Counted from the first letter of the stretch, positions 30,705 to 43,541 are shown. The stretch is 64,000 nucleotides of DNA from Massospora cicadina (GCA_022478985.1 JAKSZP010009201.1:363802-427801), one strand, 5' to 3'. The notes: a model not told the origin generated them from the letters alone. Translations and numbers: made by a program.

Positions 30705-31360
30705 TGTCGGATATTCTCCTTCTTGACTTTTTAAAAGAATGTTGGAGGTAAGAATGCCCCCAAATCTTTTACCATAATTGGCCCATCACCTGTCTGATCT
30801 TTGAACAATATTGTGGTTATCAATGATATGAGTAAAAATGGCGAAAAGACCTTGGCGGATTCTCGGTGGAACCCTATCTATTGGGAAAATATGATTTATA
30901 ACCAAAATCGGCTTAATAAGGTAAGAACTGATAGTAGGATTGCTCCGACTCCTCGGCCAAATTCAAGGTGTTCATTACCACATGGGTCTGTTCTTCCCCG
31001 AGGTGATAAAATTTTACCCACCAGTGATTGGATATAATTTATCAAATCATTACCACATAGGTCAGTTTTGCCACATAATATTTACCCTCATTTTGATAGG
31101 CCAAAAGCCTATATTTCCTAATTTGTATGACTCAGCTTTTTAATGCTATAGCCCCAAATTCCCATGGCCCCAAGATTCAAACTAGTTTAAATATGAAATA
31201 CTAGTATCGAATAGAAGAGCTTTTTCTGGTTTGCCCTGCATAAATAAAAACAAAAAAGTAAAAACTTAGTTTCTTAAGAGTTTGTTTTATTTTAAATATT
31301 CTATTGTGGGATTCAGTGGCGCATAGCACCAGCAAGCATAACCCTTGCTGGATTTTGATA
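30705..31360 (+). repeat. 3' LTR of C
   Basis: 656 bp, TGTCGGATATTCTCC...GGATTTTGATA. The terminal CA has become TA. Confidence 0.95.
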
Positions 31361-31365
31361 TATCC
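31361..31365. repeat. Target-site duplication of C, right
   Basis: TATCC, partner of 25290-25294. Confidence 0.92.
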
Positions 31366-32360
31366 CAAATCATGATCATATTCTGTAATTATCTCTTAAT
31401 ACTTCTCAGCTAATTGGAGCAAAACTTCAATGCTGTTTGGAAAATAAGCCAAATATTCTCAATCCACTAAACCTTGACACTTTTGAAGTTTAAACAGGAA
31501 ATCACATTTCAATTACCATTCCTAAATCATTAAATTTGCTGATCTCTGCCATCAGGATTAGATGCAGAAATGCGACAACTGGATTTTTCACTATCTTCAT
31601 CAGTTTTCTTCCCAGATTAGCCAGTAGCACATTTATTTCTCCAGGTCCCAGCATAATTACCATGGTGCAATCCATGGTTTAATTCTTGAATTCATTATGA
31701 GCTAACGACTTCTCAATATAAATGCAAAGTAGTAAGGCATTAACTCTGTGTTAGCATTATTTGCATCCCAGGCAGTATAGTATTCGTCATTTTTATTCTC
31801 AATGGTATATAGCGTTTTCTAGGATCTCCTTTGGCATTTCTGTCCATTTTCGCCTAATCAATTCTGACTAGATGGGAATGATTTCATCATTGTAAATAAA
31901 GTTTACAAAACTGCTCTTCTTAGTCAGAAGTGGTTCTTCTTCCCAATTATAAACCAATGGCAAGGTCTGCCTAGAATGGTCAGAATATTCATCTCACCAT
32001 CTAGTACTAAAAAATATTCATCTCAAGTTTACATTTCACTCCACATTTTCTCATAAACTCCATCCCGATGAGTACAATATAATTACAGTTTGCCAACACA
32101 ATGGCGGGAGCTGATATCACAAGTGAAGCGAATTGGAGTTGCAGAGCACTAAGGCTCCACTGGATATTGTCATATCTGGTTTAGCCATTCCGTTTTCCTT
32201 CTAGTGTTCTAGTTCTAATGACTCTTATTTTATATTACCAATTTTTGATTGATATGATTTTGTATAGATCCACTGTCAAAGTCACCCTCACTCACTCATT
32301 CAATTGTGATGTCCGCATAGGTACACTCAGAATACTATAATAGAGTATTTACTGAGTGAA
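31366..32360 (-). pseudogene. Protease and RT linker, element I
   Basis: Minus strand YSECTYADITIE (32300-32340) followed by FDSGSIQNHINQKLV. F reads YSECTYADIAVN and IIDSGAPLNIISTKLV at the same place. The catalytic DSG is kept. 31366-32200 is the linker up to RT, strongly decayed. Confidence 0.72.
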
Positions 32361-32779
32361 TGGTGGAATTATTTCAAATCAAAGATAATAAGGTTGCACG
32401 GATAGATCATAAAAAAGAGTCATTGATCATACTCATTTAGGTTGGATACATTTACCTCATCTAAAATAGTCTCGAGTAACTCTTCTTTGTTCTCAGTGGA
32501 TCTAATCTTGTCTGCTAGCTGACGAGCATATGGTAAGCCACCTCTTTCAGTATCTTGGGGCCAATTCCCTTCATTATGGCTCGTGTAATGGCGTTCACTT
32601 CCATGTTAACAACCTGATATAGTGGGTTATTCATTTCATCAACTTTAAAAGGATTTAAAATGTCTATATTATCATTTATAATATTGGGAGAAACGGTTTA
32701 ACCGCGGTGCCAGATTGTTCCTTCTTTAGACTGTGGGACCTTTTCCTGAATCCTGACTAATTTACTTCTCCTTCGCTTG

Positions 32780-33960
32780 GATTAAGGTGACCTGTTCCTT
32801 ATGCTTTTTGCTCCAATGTTGGGCAGCTATGTGTCCAGGTTTACCACACTGGTTACAGAGGATCTTTGGATTGTCCACTCATTTTCATACTTTGAGCTTA
32901 TCCCTTAACATGACAGAATTTGGTTGCTCCTTATTCATCTCAGTGAATTTTATAGTATTTTGGGTTCAAGTCTAGATCACTTTATATGCTCGGTTTGGGT
33001 CTTCAAAAGTAGCTCCCAACATCTTCAGATGATCCACTATTTGAGATGTGGACATTTGTGCCACTAGTACTGAAGCCATTGTTTGGTGCAAATTACAATA
33101 TTTACATAACACCACTTGCATCATGATTTGGGCATCAAAATCTGTTAGCACTTATGCACTGGCCAATATTTGTTATTCCTGGTAGAATTAGTCCATAAAA
33201 GCTACTAGGGTCTCATCTTTTCGTATTTTATATACTCATAAATTCCTGTTTGCAGTCAGACATCCTCATAAGGCTTCCAAATTGTAGCATGATGGCTTTC
33301 TTGGCCTCCTGCTAAGACCAATTGTCCCCATTTAGATGGGGTAACCCCGGATTCTAAAATTGGTGTTTGTGTAGTCCATGACAGTCACTGCCTTTTGTTG
33401 GTCACTGAAACTGAACATCATCATATTAGGATAATTGTAAAAACGCAGGGGCATTATCCCAAAGAAACGTGGGTAATTTCAGTGTGCTTTGAAATTCATC
33501 CGTGGCTCCACTAGCAGGAAAATACTGCACAATGACTCTATTGACCATGGGAATAATTTTGGGTGTCACTTCATAAATTCTCCAAATGACCCAGGCATAT
33601 TTCTGGGTAATGGAATTCCCAAATGGAGTTTCAGGCGTGTTATTGGCTTCTTCCGCCTCCATTTGTGCACAATTGCATTCAAGGTTATCCAGTTCTTCTA
33701 AGCATTTTCAATAATCGCACTACTTCTTTAGTAATCTGGTGTATGCATTCTTGATATGATTTGTGCTTTGTCTTATGAAACAATACTTCTTTGATTAGTT
33801 TACCCTCCTTGCGCTTCAAAGAGTTGACTTTTCCACAAATTTCATTGTTAATTTTTCCTAATTTTTTGACCACTTCCTTGGCCTTTGCCACTTGTTCTTC
33901 CAATGTTGTGAAATTAGCCTGTGACGCCAAGTTGAGCGCGTACTTGTTGAGTCTCTAGTT
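32780..33960 (-). pseudogene. Gag of element I
   Basis: Order on the minus strand: a charged coiled-coil N-terminus (33685-33930, LEEQVAKAKEVVKKLGKINN), a core segment (33426-33662, ending STLKLPTFLWDNAPAFL), and a zinc knuckle near 32820-32870 reading CNQCGKPGHIAAQH. The last Cys of the CCHC pattern is His here. Confidence 0.75.
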
Positions 33961-34080
33961 CCTTCCAAAGCTTGCTTAGTTCGTTTTTTAATGGATTTGT
34001 TTGATACAATATTCTTATAAAATTTGGCTAAACTCAACTACCCACTGTAGCTAGTATCAATTTTAAAACTTGTGAGCTTG

Positions 34081-35100
34081 TAGTGAATCAATTGAGCTCA
34101 AAATATAGATCTGGGATTCGTTTTTTTTTCTGGATAATAGCTCACTTCATATCACTTGTTCAACTGCACAGGTTTTTTGTATGTGCGTTGTTTGACTTGT
34201 TAATAATCGATTATAAAGGGCTTAGGGGGAGGAATACTACTATAGTGGAGCTTCCTATAGTCAAGATAGTTATTAGGTTAATGCCAACCTGACGCCTGTC
34301 TTAATATTGATTAATTCTGGAATAACAGTATGGACTTCTTACCTCTTTTGTAGAAATTAACCTCACTTAGTTCAGAGGTTCTTCACATCACTTCTTAATG
34401 CTAAGTCTGCGGAGATTACAACAATAATATAGACAAAGTATCTTCCTGTTCTTTCAACTCTGATAAAAAGGCCAAACAGTCTATTTTGTAAAGGTATTTT
34501 ATCTTGATTAGATCTTGGTGTCTGCTTTATTATGAAAATTAAAAAGGTGCTAATAGGTCTACAGCACTCAACTCTTTGATTGGTGCCACAATTGGGAACG
34601 GCAAAAGTTGCTGATTAATTACCTTCCAGAACGCGCGAAATTTTGATTTTCCTTTTTGAATTATTTGGGTTTCCTCCCTACTTGACCGCTACCTCAACAG
34701 AGTTAAAAATGGTTTACTTGTCCTAGCATCTTCGCTCACCTCCCATAAATTACCCTTATTTAGTAAAAATCTGCTTGGGTAAAGAAGCTCTTACCTATAA
34801 ACAGCAAATTATTTACAGAAAAGGTTAACTCAAAAGTTGCTTTATCGCAGGCGGCATTACTCGCCAGCAACTCATAAATCCTTTAGTCTATTGGCAAATA
34901 AACCTGATTGACTCCTACAAGTTAATTTGAGTTATCATTAATGGAATCGACTCCCTAATCACTTGATTATTGCCAGAATCCCCAATGAAACACTCATCAA
35001 TATGGTATATTGTAATCTGGCGGATCAATAAATCTTCGCTCAGAATATTACTTTAAACAATAGTTATCTTTTTACTTTTTGATAAACTCCAACATCCACT
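34081..35100 (-). repeat. Possible 5' LTR of element I
   Basis: About 1 kb of AT-rich, non-coding DNA directly upstream of the gag of I. A degenerate primer-site-like TTGATTCACTAC (minus strand, 34079-34090; compare TTGGTGCTCACT) marks the inner edge. An ...AACTCCAACA end near 35096 could be the outer terminus. No matching second copy was found, so this is tentative. Confidence 0.35.
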
Positions 35101-35359
35101 AGCGGGATGAATCCCCTAGTGGACAAACAGATGAATCATAATCAATGAAGCTGAGTAAGGTGGTCAAAAATCCCAAAAATGGTACTCATGTGCTCTTTTT
35201 TTCTCTCCATATGAGGCCATTCTGGGGGTACACCTCCTCGTTTTCTGGAGGCTGTGTCTCTGGCCTGAGGTTCTGGATTAAGCGGATCATTAACATCACA
35301 TTAAGAGCACTCATTCCTTAATTTGGGAAATTTTACTAGTGCAATCAATGATTACAAGC
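35101..35359. other. Unassigned spacer
   Basis: No coding similarity that I can read. It lies between the putative LTR of I and the integrase end of J and may still be integrase of J on the plus strand. Confidence 0.3.
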
Positions 35360-35912
35360 TATTTAGACTTTAAGTCTCTACCAGCCCATGAAATCATGGT
35401 GGGGTCCTCTGTCATGTGGACACACAGCATCGGCATATGCAGGTGGCCTCCCAGAAATTTGCAAGCAAGTCTTTTGGTCCCCATGTGGTGAGGCGGATTT
35501 GGGCAAAAACTTTTTGGTTGACGCTCCCAGCCCACTGGAAGAAGCACATTTTTTCACATGTGCAGTTGCCCCCATTAAGGGGAAGATCGTGGCGGAGTTA
35601 GAGCCTATAATGATTGAGGGATCAGAGGAGGCTGAGTTTATAGTAATCTTGGTTTCCTGGAGATCTCACCGTTCAGTCCACTATCTTGTAACCTAAAAGG
35701 GGTTCCTGGCATATGAGAATACGTGAGTCAGCAACTGGGACTGTGCCAATTGTGTCGAGTTGGTGGAAGTTTTCACACTTTGCACCACAAGGCTCCTCAT
35801 CCCCCTGAAGATCGCCACGTTTTTGGTTACTAAGCTGCCAAAGGCCCATAAGAACTTCGTTCTCACTCAAGTTTCTGGTGGCAACGCCCCCTGTCTAATG
35901 AGGGAAGGGTAA
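35360..35912 (+). pseudogene. Element J: GPY module, chromodomain and tail (B-type)
   Basis: Plus-strand 3' end of a B-family chromovirus. The GPY module is KFASKSFGPHVV... and FWLTLPAHWKKHIFSHVQLPP (B: FHLKLPTHWKQHPVLHVSQL). The chromodomain start is EEAEFIVILVSWRSHRSVHYLV. Then PKAHKNFVLTQVSGG, the same tail as B (PRAHKNVALVKFPGG), leads into the polypurine tract. Three frame changes. Everything upstream of the integrase C-terminus is missing. Confidence 0.85.
35899..35912 (+). promoter_or_regulatory. Polypurine tract of J
   Basis: TGAGGGAAGGGTAA just before TGTAAGTCTTTGG, as in B (AGGAAAGGGTAA|TGTAAGTC). Confidence 0.8.
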
Positions 35913-36440
35913 TGTAAGTCTTTGGGAGCGCCCTCTGCATTTTGATCGCGTGGAATTACATTTTGAACTAAAAAAGGGATAAAGAAGGCGGCCATCTCCC
36001 TCATAAACCAGGGAAATTTTGCCCATGTGGTGAATGCGAGTTGAGTGACGACATAACACTCTAGGTTGTCCCCTCTCCCCTATCACACTTCAAGAGCTGC
36101 TCCATATGATTAGGTGGGCTTGCGTGGAGGTGACGGTGGCAATAGGACACCAACAGAAGGAAAGTGACGTGCACCTAACCCCAATGACTCTTTGGAATTT
36201 ACCAAAGAAGAGAAAATTTTGGATAAATTGAGGGGTCCAACACCACTGGGTGAGGGTGATAAATCCAATTACTACCCAATGGGACCATGCCTACGCAGCC
36301 TGGACATGGGAGCAACCATTTGCCCACTAAATGAAGCATTGCCAATCTACCAAGCGGAATCATGTGGGAGGAAAATTTAGTGGCGAAATTAAAATGAAAG
36401 TCAGCTGGCCAGTGGGTAGTCAATTTGGTGTCAAGTTAAT
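35913..36440 (+). repeat. Truncated 3' LTR of J (B family)
   Basis: Starts TGTAAGTCTTTGGGAGCG and follows the U3 of B for about 500 bp with reduced similarity (CATCTCCCTCATAAACCAGGG against CATCACCCAGGGCGATC in B). After the tract the frame KGNVSLWERPLHFDR parallels KGNVSLGECPLALNR of B. R-U5 are not found. Confidence 0.7.
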
Positions 36441-37240
36441 TGCAAACCTCGTTCCTCTGAAATAAGTTAGGATTGTGATACCTTTGTTATGAATTCTCGT
36501 TAGTTCCCTAAGCCCCTAGGACTTAAGACAACCATCTTTCACTAGTAAATTTGTCAGTCAAATTTTAATACTTTGTTTTACATATACTAACTCACTTTCT
36601 AGAAATTTTCCAGTTATAAAATTTCTTCATTTTTCTGCGTTTGATGCTACTTAGAACCATGGTTTGAGTTGCGCAAAAGCTGGGCCTTAATAGCCATTAT
36701 CATGATGATGATATTGCTTAACCTCATCAAATGGAGCTACTGAGTGGTTGGCCTTATGGAGATATCCCCATTACAGAACGCACTCTAGCTCTGATACGTC
36801 CTGTTATTATTGAGACCATTTCTTTCTTCTGGGAGAGGTTTCATGACCTCGCAGCACGGTATAAAACAGTAGTACCTCAGAAAATCCAGGGCCCTATATG
36901 GGTCCCAAAGAGTTAATCACGGAAAAAAACTGATGCCACTGAACTGCCACAGTTTAATTACTATTAGAAGGTGGTGAAGGTGGTTGCCAGTCTCCACTCC
37001 CTAATTGCTTTTCTCCCCACCCTCAACCTGGTCATTTTGACGGCAATGCCCTGGCATTCTGGGTTGCTTTCAGGATGTTCATGAACCCCAACTGACAGGC
37101 CAATATCTATTTCATTTGCCACTTACATGACACATGTAGTATCACCAATATAGAAAATCTGGTGTAAGGTATTCAAAGGTTCTCAAACGCTAGTACAATA
37201 GAATAGCATTATAAATTTCTATATTACTTTGCAAGATGAG
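36441..37240 (+). pseudogene. Gag-like fragment K
   Basis: 36441-36640 holds nothing readable. From 36660 a plus-strand gag-like frame appears: 36731-36916 (LIRPVIIETISFFWERFHDL), then FDGNALAFWVAFRMFMNPN and ANIYFICHLHDTCSI near 37035-37150. F-x-G-(N)-FW--FR is typical of retrotransposon gag cores. It is cut by the insertion of G at 37241. No LTR can be assigned. Confidence 0.55.
37236..37240. repeat. Target-site duplication of G, left
   Basis: ATGAG, repeated at 55739-55743. Confidence 0.8.
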
Positions 37241-38484
37241 AGTAAGCTTGCCAATCTTGGCTCAATTAAATTTAAAGGCAACTTTCTGCTTAGGGGGACT
37301 ACTCTGTGCATATTAGCCACCAGACAACCTTCAATAACATAAGAATTACTTTCATTAAGCAAATCCACCTTTGATGCTATCCATTGGTGCTTCAATCACT
37401 CTTTTAACTTGTCCATGCCCATGTTGATTTTCTTGACACTTAAGGACACCCTTGAGATATGTTGGCCCGTAGGACTAGATGGGAACCTTCACAACCTCTT
37501 CCTTTGGCATTATCAGCACCAAAGTATCCTCAACTTGAAGTTGGCTTTACAAAATGGTCAATCTCAGATTGATTACTGCTGACAAAGTACTTGACTAATC
37601 CCAGACGGTTACTGGCGTTAACTGACTTGAAGAACATATTTTAAACAAAAAATATAAACTTAAGTTTATGTAGAAAAGTTTGTTATTAAAATAAAATGTG
37701 AAGTGTTTTAAACTTCAAGGGAAAATTTAAGATTTAAAAGGAATGAAATATAATAAAATAACTGGTATTAAGGGGTGCTGATTTAAATTTTACAAGATCC
37801 TCTATTCAGACATTCTCGTACTGCTGCTCTCATATCTTCACTCATTTAAGCCAGTTCTTGTATGTGCAAGCTCATCTCGCAGTAGTTTCTCCTGAACCTG
37901 GATGTTTGGGGCCTTTGTGCTAGGTCCCACTTTTGGGTCTTAACTCATTGTACACATTTTTGATATTGGCTTATTACCTAATCTAGTAATTCTGGTTATG
38001 CCATCAGATTGAAGTAATGATGCTCTTATGATGCACCTCGCATTGTGGCTTTAAGCTGGTCTCAAAATTTATTGATTTCCTATTTTGGAAATGTTTTCTT
38101 TTAGAACCTCAACTCGCATAATTGGGTTTTCTTATTGTTACATCACTCGCAGAACTCAAATTTTTAAAGCCCTCAAAGGTATAAAAAGGGGTCGTTTTTC
38201 ATAAGGAATTTTGGCAGCGTCATTGTCTTCATATATTAATTCTTCTGCCTCAGCAGGGCTAATCATATTTTGCATAATGTTACTTCATCCTTGCTGAAAA
38301 TTATTGCTAATGATGTCACTCAGATCAGACTAAAATTTTTTTAGCTCGCCCTCACTTATAAAAGGGCCTTGATTGTCACCATTACGATGAGCTGGTCCAG
38401 TACCTCCATTAGTTTGGGGTTGTTTTCCTGTATTCTATTGGGTGAGGGTGACCAGATATACCACTCGCAGCCTCATATATGACA
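37241..38484 (-). repeat. 3' LTR of G
   Basis: 1244 bp. Minus strand starts TGTCATATATGAGGCTGC. Its middle (GAACCTGGATGTTTGGGGCC) matches 44160-44180 exactly and 57.94 kb in reverse. The ungapped GTATA at 38179-38183 is the empty site corresponding to the F insertion in the other LTR. Confidence 0.85.
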
Positions 38485-38497
38485 ATTTTCCTTCCTT
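38485..38497 (-). promoter_or_regulatory. Polypurine tract of G
   Basis: Minus strand AAGGAAGGAAAAT immediately before TGTCATATATG. Confidence 0.75.
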
Positions 38498-39900
38498 GAT
38501 GAGAACTGGTGAATGATTGAAGGTGTCAGGCATGCACCATGTTGAAATCAATGTATTATTATCTAGGATTTAATACTCTGATCCTCTATTATTTAGGACG
38601 GTCGCAGATCCAGTTCCAATGGCTTGTATTTCTCTGGTTTTGTTCCTCTTAAGTGATAAATAAAACCTTTTATTTGATGATAAATTTATGTAACTTGGTT
38701 TTTCCCTGGCTCTTTCTTTGGCTTGAAGGAAGGCTTGCTTTAATGTTGCTTGAAGCTTCTAACTGATCATATCAGCACTTCCACCAAATTTTGTTATATT
38801 CTCCCAGGTGGTAGATTCTTTTGATTCTCTAAGATGATGGGTGCTATGAGGCCAGGCAGCGTGGCTTCTCACCCGTACAGGGCTTTTTAGGGTGACACTT
38901 CTATTACACAGTGATGGCTTAACTGGTAAAATAAGCAACACTCATAAGAGAAACTAGTCCTACTTTAACTATTAGTTTAGGGCCATCTTCTTTAAAAATA
39001 CGCCCAGGATCCCGTTTAATCTTTTGATACTTCCGTTGGAGGATGAATTGTAGGGGGTAGTGAAATTCTTCTTTACCCCCACCAAATTCATTAGTTTTTT
39101 AACCACGTCTAGATAATGTTTTTCTATTGTTTTATAGTTGGTTTTTAGGGCATTCGTGATTTTTTAACATTTGTTGTACAATAAACTGGAAGTGAAGTTT
39201 TCTGCATACAGTTGACCATGGACACTTTAATTCACTTAATTAAGTGGTCAATTGCCACCTGGATGAACTTAGAGCAGCGTGATACTGTTCCCAACGGTCT
39301 TACTTCGTCAATAGAGGCTTTGTTAAATGATGCAGTGGGGGTAATAGGCGTAAACTTTAATTGCCTTTCCTGAGGGTGAAACTAGGTGCAAGGTACAAAA
39401 AAATGCAAGGCTTGGTGTACTACGTCATACATGACTTCCCAATATAACGTTCTCTGAGTTATGCTAACGTTTTAGAATCTTCCATGACCCACATGCTTGT
39501 GAGCCTCATTTACTATCTCCATGCGATCATTGTGGCGGATGTATGGATACCATTTGTATTTAACCTTCCTTTGCATATTCCCATTGACACGCCAGGTGCT
39601 TTTAGAACTTCTGCGCAAGAAGCTCTTCACCTCTTCAGTATCATCCTGCTAGGCTTCCTCAGGAAGCCCATATAGGTCATACATGTGATCCTCTCTGGCA
39701 CCTGCAGGTGGAATACTGGAACATTGCCAACCCATATGCGTTGAGGTGTTTATCTTCTGCTCAATGTAATATTTCAAAAATCATACCCTTGGTTGAGGTC
39801 AGCCCAATTGGCAAGGCGTCCTTCTGGATCTTTTATTTTTAACTAGTGGATCGATGCATGATCTTTGACTACTTAGAAATGTACTCCATATAGATAATGC
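38498..39900 (-). pseudogene. Integrase, G
   Basis: The clearest block is GVKKNFTTPYNSSSNGSIKRLNGIL (minus strand, about 39030-39110). This is the third catalytic region, where the family has a PYHPQSNGQVERLN-type sequence and Glu is replaced by Lys. 39180-39480 contains remnants of the second and first aspartate regions. No chromodomain is seen. A stop-rich C-terminal part lies near 38759-38941. Confidence 0.7.
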
Positions 39901-40189
39901 TTAAGTGCTTGACTGCTCTTATTACTGCAAGGCAAAAGTTTAGTAACTGTTTAATTCCTTTCTGCCTTGCTAGATACTTTAGAATAATACTTGATTGTGT
40001 GATCTACCATGTCTTCATCTATATTTGATAAGATTACATCATGTACCACATCACTGGCATCAGTGTATAGATAGAAGATTTTATTAAAGTCCAGATATGC
40101 CAAGGTTGGCGCTTCTACCAATCTTGCCTTCAAGTCTTCAATGCCTGATCCTTCTTTAGGATCCATTTAAACTTTGTCTCTTTAATCAG
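39901..40189 (-). pseudogene. RNase H, G
   Basis: APTLAYLDFNKIFYLYTDASDVVHDVILSNI has an intact TDAS. Then DHTIKYYSKVSSKAERN, where the family has HPVAYYSRTLSKAERNY. Only 72 codons are open. Confidence 0.85.
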
Positions 40190-41112
40190 TAGTTAGGTAA
40201 GGGGAGCTGCTAAGTCCGCAAAATTGGGTATAAACTGCCTGAATTACCTCACCACTCCAAGGAACATTTGAACGACCCTCATACTCCTGAGTGGCTCCAT
40301 GCCACTGTTATGTTCACTTTCCTAACCTAAGGCTTAAAACCGGCTGGCTAATCTCATGCCCAAGGAACTCTAGCTGTCACTTGAGGAAAGTACACTTGCT
40401 TCTCTTCAGTTTCAAGTTTTGTTCACGCAGCCATGTGAAGTCCTCCTGGGGGTGCTGCAAATGTTCTTAAAATGTGCAACTAAACACAGTATTGTTGTTA
40501 AGTATATGAACACTCAATAACTTAAGAATGCTGAAAATCTAATTCATTAATCATTGGAAGGTCGCATGGTCGTTACAGAGCCCCTGCAGCATTTTCGTGG
40601 GCTCAAACAACCATTGGCTGATGATCAAGGCGCATCTATCCTAGTCCTCAGGAGAAAGCTACGTTTTAAGGTAGCCTCTGGCTAATTACATGACCAAAAA
40701 GCATTTTTGGACCGCCCAGGCACTTAAAAGCTTTGTTGAGGTGTGACAATGGGTACAAGTCCTTCTTAGTAATCTCATTTAAGCAGCTATAATCCATGAC
40801 AGCCTTATGGGTCCCATCCTTCTTAAGCACCAGCAACAAAGGAGATTCCCATGGGCTCTTTTACGGACATACTATCCTATCATTAGGCTAGCTAGTTAAA
40901 CTCCTGTGCAATGACTTCATCCTCTGTCTTTAAATGTTGGTAGGGTTTGCTCTTAAAAGGGATAGCTGAACCAGTGTCCATCTTATGGACCTCTCCTTTG
41001 CACAGGCCATAGTCTTTTGGGACAGTGCTGAAGATGTCATTAAACTCATCCAAAAGTTGCTCCAATTTTTTTTGATGCTTAGGGGCCACATCCCTAGATC
41101 TGAGATCGTCAA
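40190..41112 (-). pseudogene. Reverse transcriptase, G
   Basis: 40892-41089 is the start (QLLDEFNDIFSTVPKDYG, GEVHKMDTGSAIPFKSKPYQ; C reads DIFSKSSHDYGHMKG). Downstream, minus-strand pieces give a KDGTHKAVMDYSCLN-like block near 40780-40830, LDKAFKCLG and a HLQHPQEDF-like thumb near 40440. The catalytic box is not intact. Confidence 0.82.
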
Positions 41113-41699
41113 AACCTCCTACTGCGTGAATGGACTCAATACCTTGGCAACTGGTCAGGCGGCCGGTGCTAAACCTGTCCCTTTTTCACTTAGAAAGGTT
41201 GTGTAGTATCGTTCCCAAAAATAAGGTTAAATCTCCAAATTAGGTGGTATCATAAAATCCTGTTAATACTCTGAAATCTTGGTCTCAAAATTTTCTTGAC
41301 TGTACACTTCCAATATTGTGTCAGAAGTCATATTTAAACTGATCAACAAGGTCATTCTTCTTTGGTCTCTGGTTGAATTCCCATGGTTTCACTAGTGCTC
41401 AAGGGAAGTCATTCCTCAGCACTCGCTGTAGGCAGAAGTTGTTTTGCCACCTCTTCCAGCAAAAGTGTAATGAATTATATATATCAATTGGTCTGTTTAG
41501 ACAAAGCTTATATGCTGTTTCCAAAAAACAACGTCCTCGCCCTTAGCACCAGAGGGAGTTGGTAGCTCAGATTCCTAAATGTGCTTGTAGTAAAGTTTAA
41601 TTAACCCCAAACTTCTGAAAAAACTGTTTCCAAATAAGGAAATCATTGTGGTGGTTATCCATTGTTATGGTAGGCCCATCAGGAACATGCACTCAAATC

Positions 41700-41960
41700 T
41701 TCATGGCAAATAAGATTAATCTTTTAAGGTGAGGGTACTGTCAGGTCCTGCAGTGTACTATTTCACATTGCAGTCAAAGTTGGGAATAAGCTTGAGTTTC
41801 TTCATAATCTTTGAGGAGATAATGTTTACTGGAGCTACAATGTCTTGAACTGCCAAAGCTTGAACCTCCTGAATGATAACCTCCACCTTCATTACGCTTT
41901 TGCTGAAGGGGTTTCCAGTGGTTAGGACGTTGGTGGCAGACACCACAAATTACTACAAAG
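41700..41960 (-). pseudogene. Aspartic protease, G
   Basis: VMKVEVIIQEVQALAVQDIVAPVNIISSKIMKKL. It matches the DSGAPLNIIS block of F, but the triplet reads D-I-V, so Asp is kept while Thr/Ser-Gly are lost. Confidence 0.75.
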
Positions 41961-42089
41961 TAACAGCACTTTTATTTTCCTTGGTAGTTTCTTCGCCATC
42001 CAGTTCCACTTTATTGAAGGTAGACACGACCAACTTATATCCTTCTTCAATAAAAAGATCAATAGGTAGGCTTATTTTCTTGGCCATGT

Positions 42090-43540
42090 AGATATTTTAA
42101 TACAGATCCTTCATAATCATAAAATCTCAATCTAGACGGTACAGTAAATGTGCTAGGCTCCCTATCACATGTTAACACACATTAGCCAAATCATCATCTT
42201 CATGGATATCCTCACTTTTAATGTGGAGGTCCACCCAATTTATGGTATTAGGTGTATCCTCTTTAAGATTTACACCTTGTTTTTGGCTATAGCTAATGAC
42301 CAGGATTGAGCGAAGTGTCGAGGTTGGTGACACTTATGGCACTTAAATTCTCGACGTGGCAAGCATTCAAGAGTTTTGTTGCTTTTCTCCTTTGGCATTT
42401 AGAACTTATTATTACAAAATAAACGGCCTTGTTGACTCATTAAGGTGGTAATGTAGGTGACATGCCCTTAAATTCAGATTTTTATGTCCCTTGTACTTCA
42501 AGAAGCGCCTCCTTAAGCACTTTAAGTGACATTGTGCTCTTGACCGCCAAATTCATGCACATCTTCAGATTAGGATGCATTTCAGGGAATTTATTAAAAA
42601 AGTTTTTGCAAAAGGCTGACCCATTGTTTCTGTGACACATAAATTCTGGGCCTTAAGTTAGAATAAAGAAGTGTAATTTGCAACTGACTCGCGTTTTTCA
42701 TCTTCATCAACAGGAACTCATGTTCATAATATGGAAATCCTGTTCACTATCAAACTCAGAGATTAGGATATCATGACTTTGGTCTAAGATAATCTAAGAC
42801 TCAAGCTTGCGCTGAGGATCTCTTGAGCCTTCTAGGTCATGAATACTTGTATGTGGTGAGCCTTCTGGTGAACTCTAGCACCATACATGTTATTTTCATA
42901 CATAGGAGGAAACTAGAGGTTGTCCTCTTGCCAGGTATATACACGGTCTTATGATATGGTTTTAACTTTAGATACTCTTCAATAGAATTGGTTTTCATCA
43001 TAGTCAGCTGAGTATAAGTTCTGATCAGTTGTGTTGCATTTCCTTTGAGAGGTCCACACAGGTGCTTCTTTCAATTTATAAGTCAAGTATAGGTAAGCTC
43101 TAGTAATTTATGCATCAGTGCCTTTTGATCCTCTATACTCTTGTCCATCGCAAACTGCATGTTGTAGTGCTGCTCCAAGCGCTCTCAAAATCATTCAGAG
43201 CAATGATGGTTTCACCATTCTCTTTCTTAACTAAAACAAATCTTTTGATAATCTTAAGTGTAAGTTCCAATTTGAGAATAGGTGAGGTTCCTCTCACTAT
43301 GGGAAGTGAGGCAATTCTAGCTCTTATAGTGGTCTCCTGACAATGTCAATATCATTATGTAAATTGTACACTTCATATTCCAAGTTATGGAGTCTAGTAT
43401 GGATGGTACCATCCTCCCTCACCAGGAGTTCAGAGGAATCCTCTTCGCCATCTCCTTGATACACCTCAATATCTGCATTATCATCAACTTTCTCAGAAAA
43501 GTATTGTTACCATCGCTAAAAGCGTGATGATGCCACCACA
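42090..43540 (-). pseudogene. Gag of G
   Basis: A CCHC-type knuckle, FKCHKCHQPRHFAQSW (minus strand, about 42311-42347), has Trp at the last Cys position. Upstream, 42480-43340 gives a decayed gag core (KFPEMHPNLKMCMNLAVKS-like and LKEALLEVQGT-like segments). 43340-43540 is the acidic N-terminus. No frame is open beyond 80 codons. Confidence 0.65.
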
Positions 43541-43541
43541 T

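Larger units (their letters stand above)
25295..31360 (+). mobile_element. Element C: best-preserved Ty3/Gypsy element
   Basis: 6.07 kb, plus strand, with LTRs 25295-25952 and 30705-31360 that differ at few positions, and perfect TATCC duplications. A tRNA-type primer site, polypurine tract and complete gag-protease-RT-RNase H-integrase order are present. Most catalytic residues remain, although there are stops and a few frameshifts (for example TAG at 28345-28347). It is the youngest-looking element here, inserted in element I. Confidence 0.96.
23001..34080 (-). mobile_element. Element I: decayed Ty3/Gypsy element split by C
   Basis: Minus-strand internal region in order from the right: gag (33.9-32.8 kb), protease (32.3), RT (about 32.0-31.4 and 25.3-24.5), RNase H (24.5-24.1) and integrase (24.0-23.0). 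C is inserted within the RT-linker at 25295-31360 with TATCC duplications. Protein similarity to F is clear (YSECTYADI before protease; YNVSHYT---KCH in integrase), so I and F are one lineage. Nothing is open over more than about 80 codons. Confidence 0.8.

Noticed and set aside
38179..38190. GTATAAAAAGGG as the promoter TATA box of the G LTR
   Set aside because: G lies on the minus strand, where the sequence reads CCCTTTTTATAC, so the box is in the wrong orientation.
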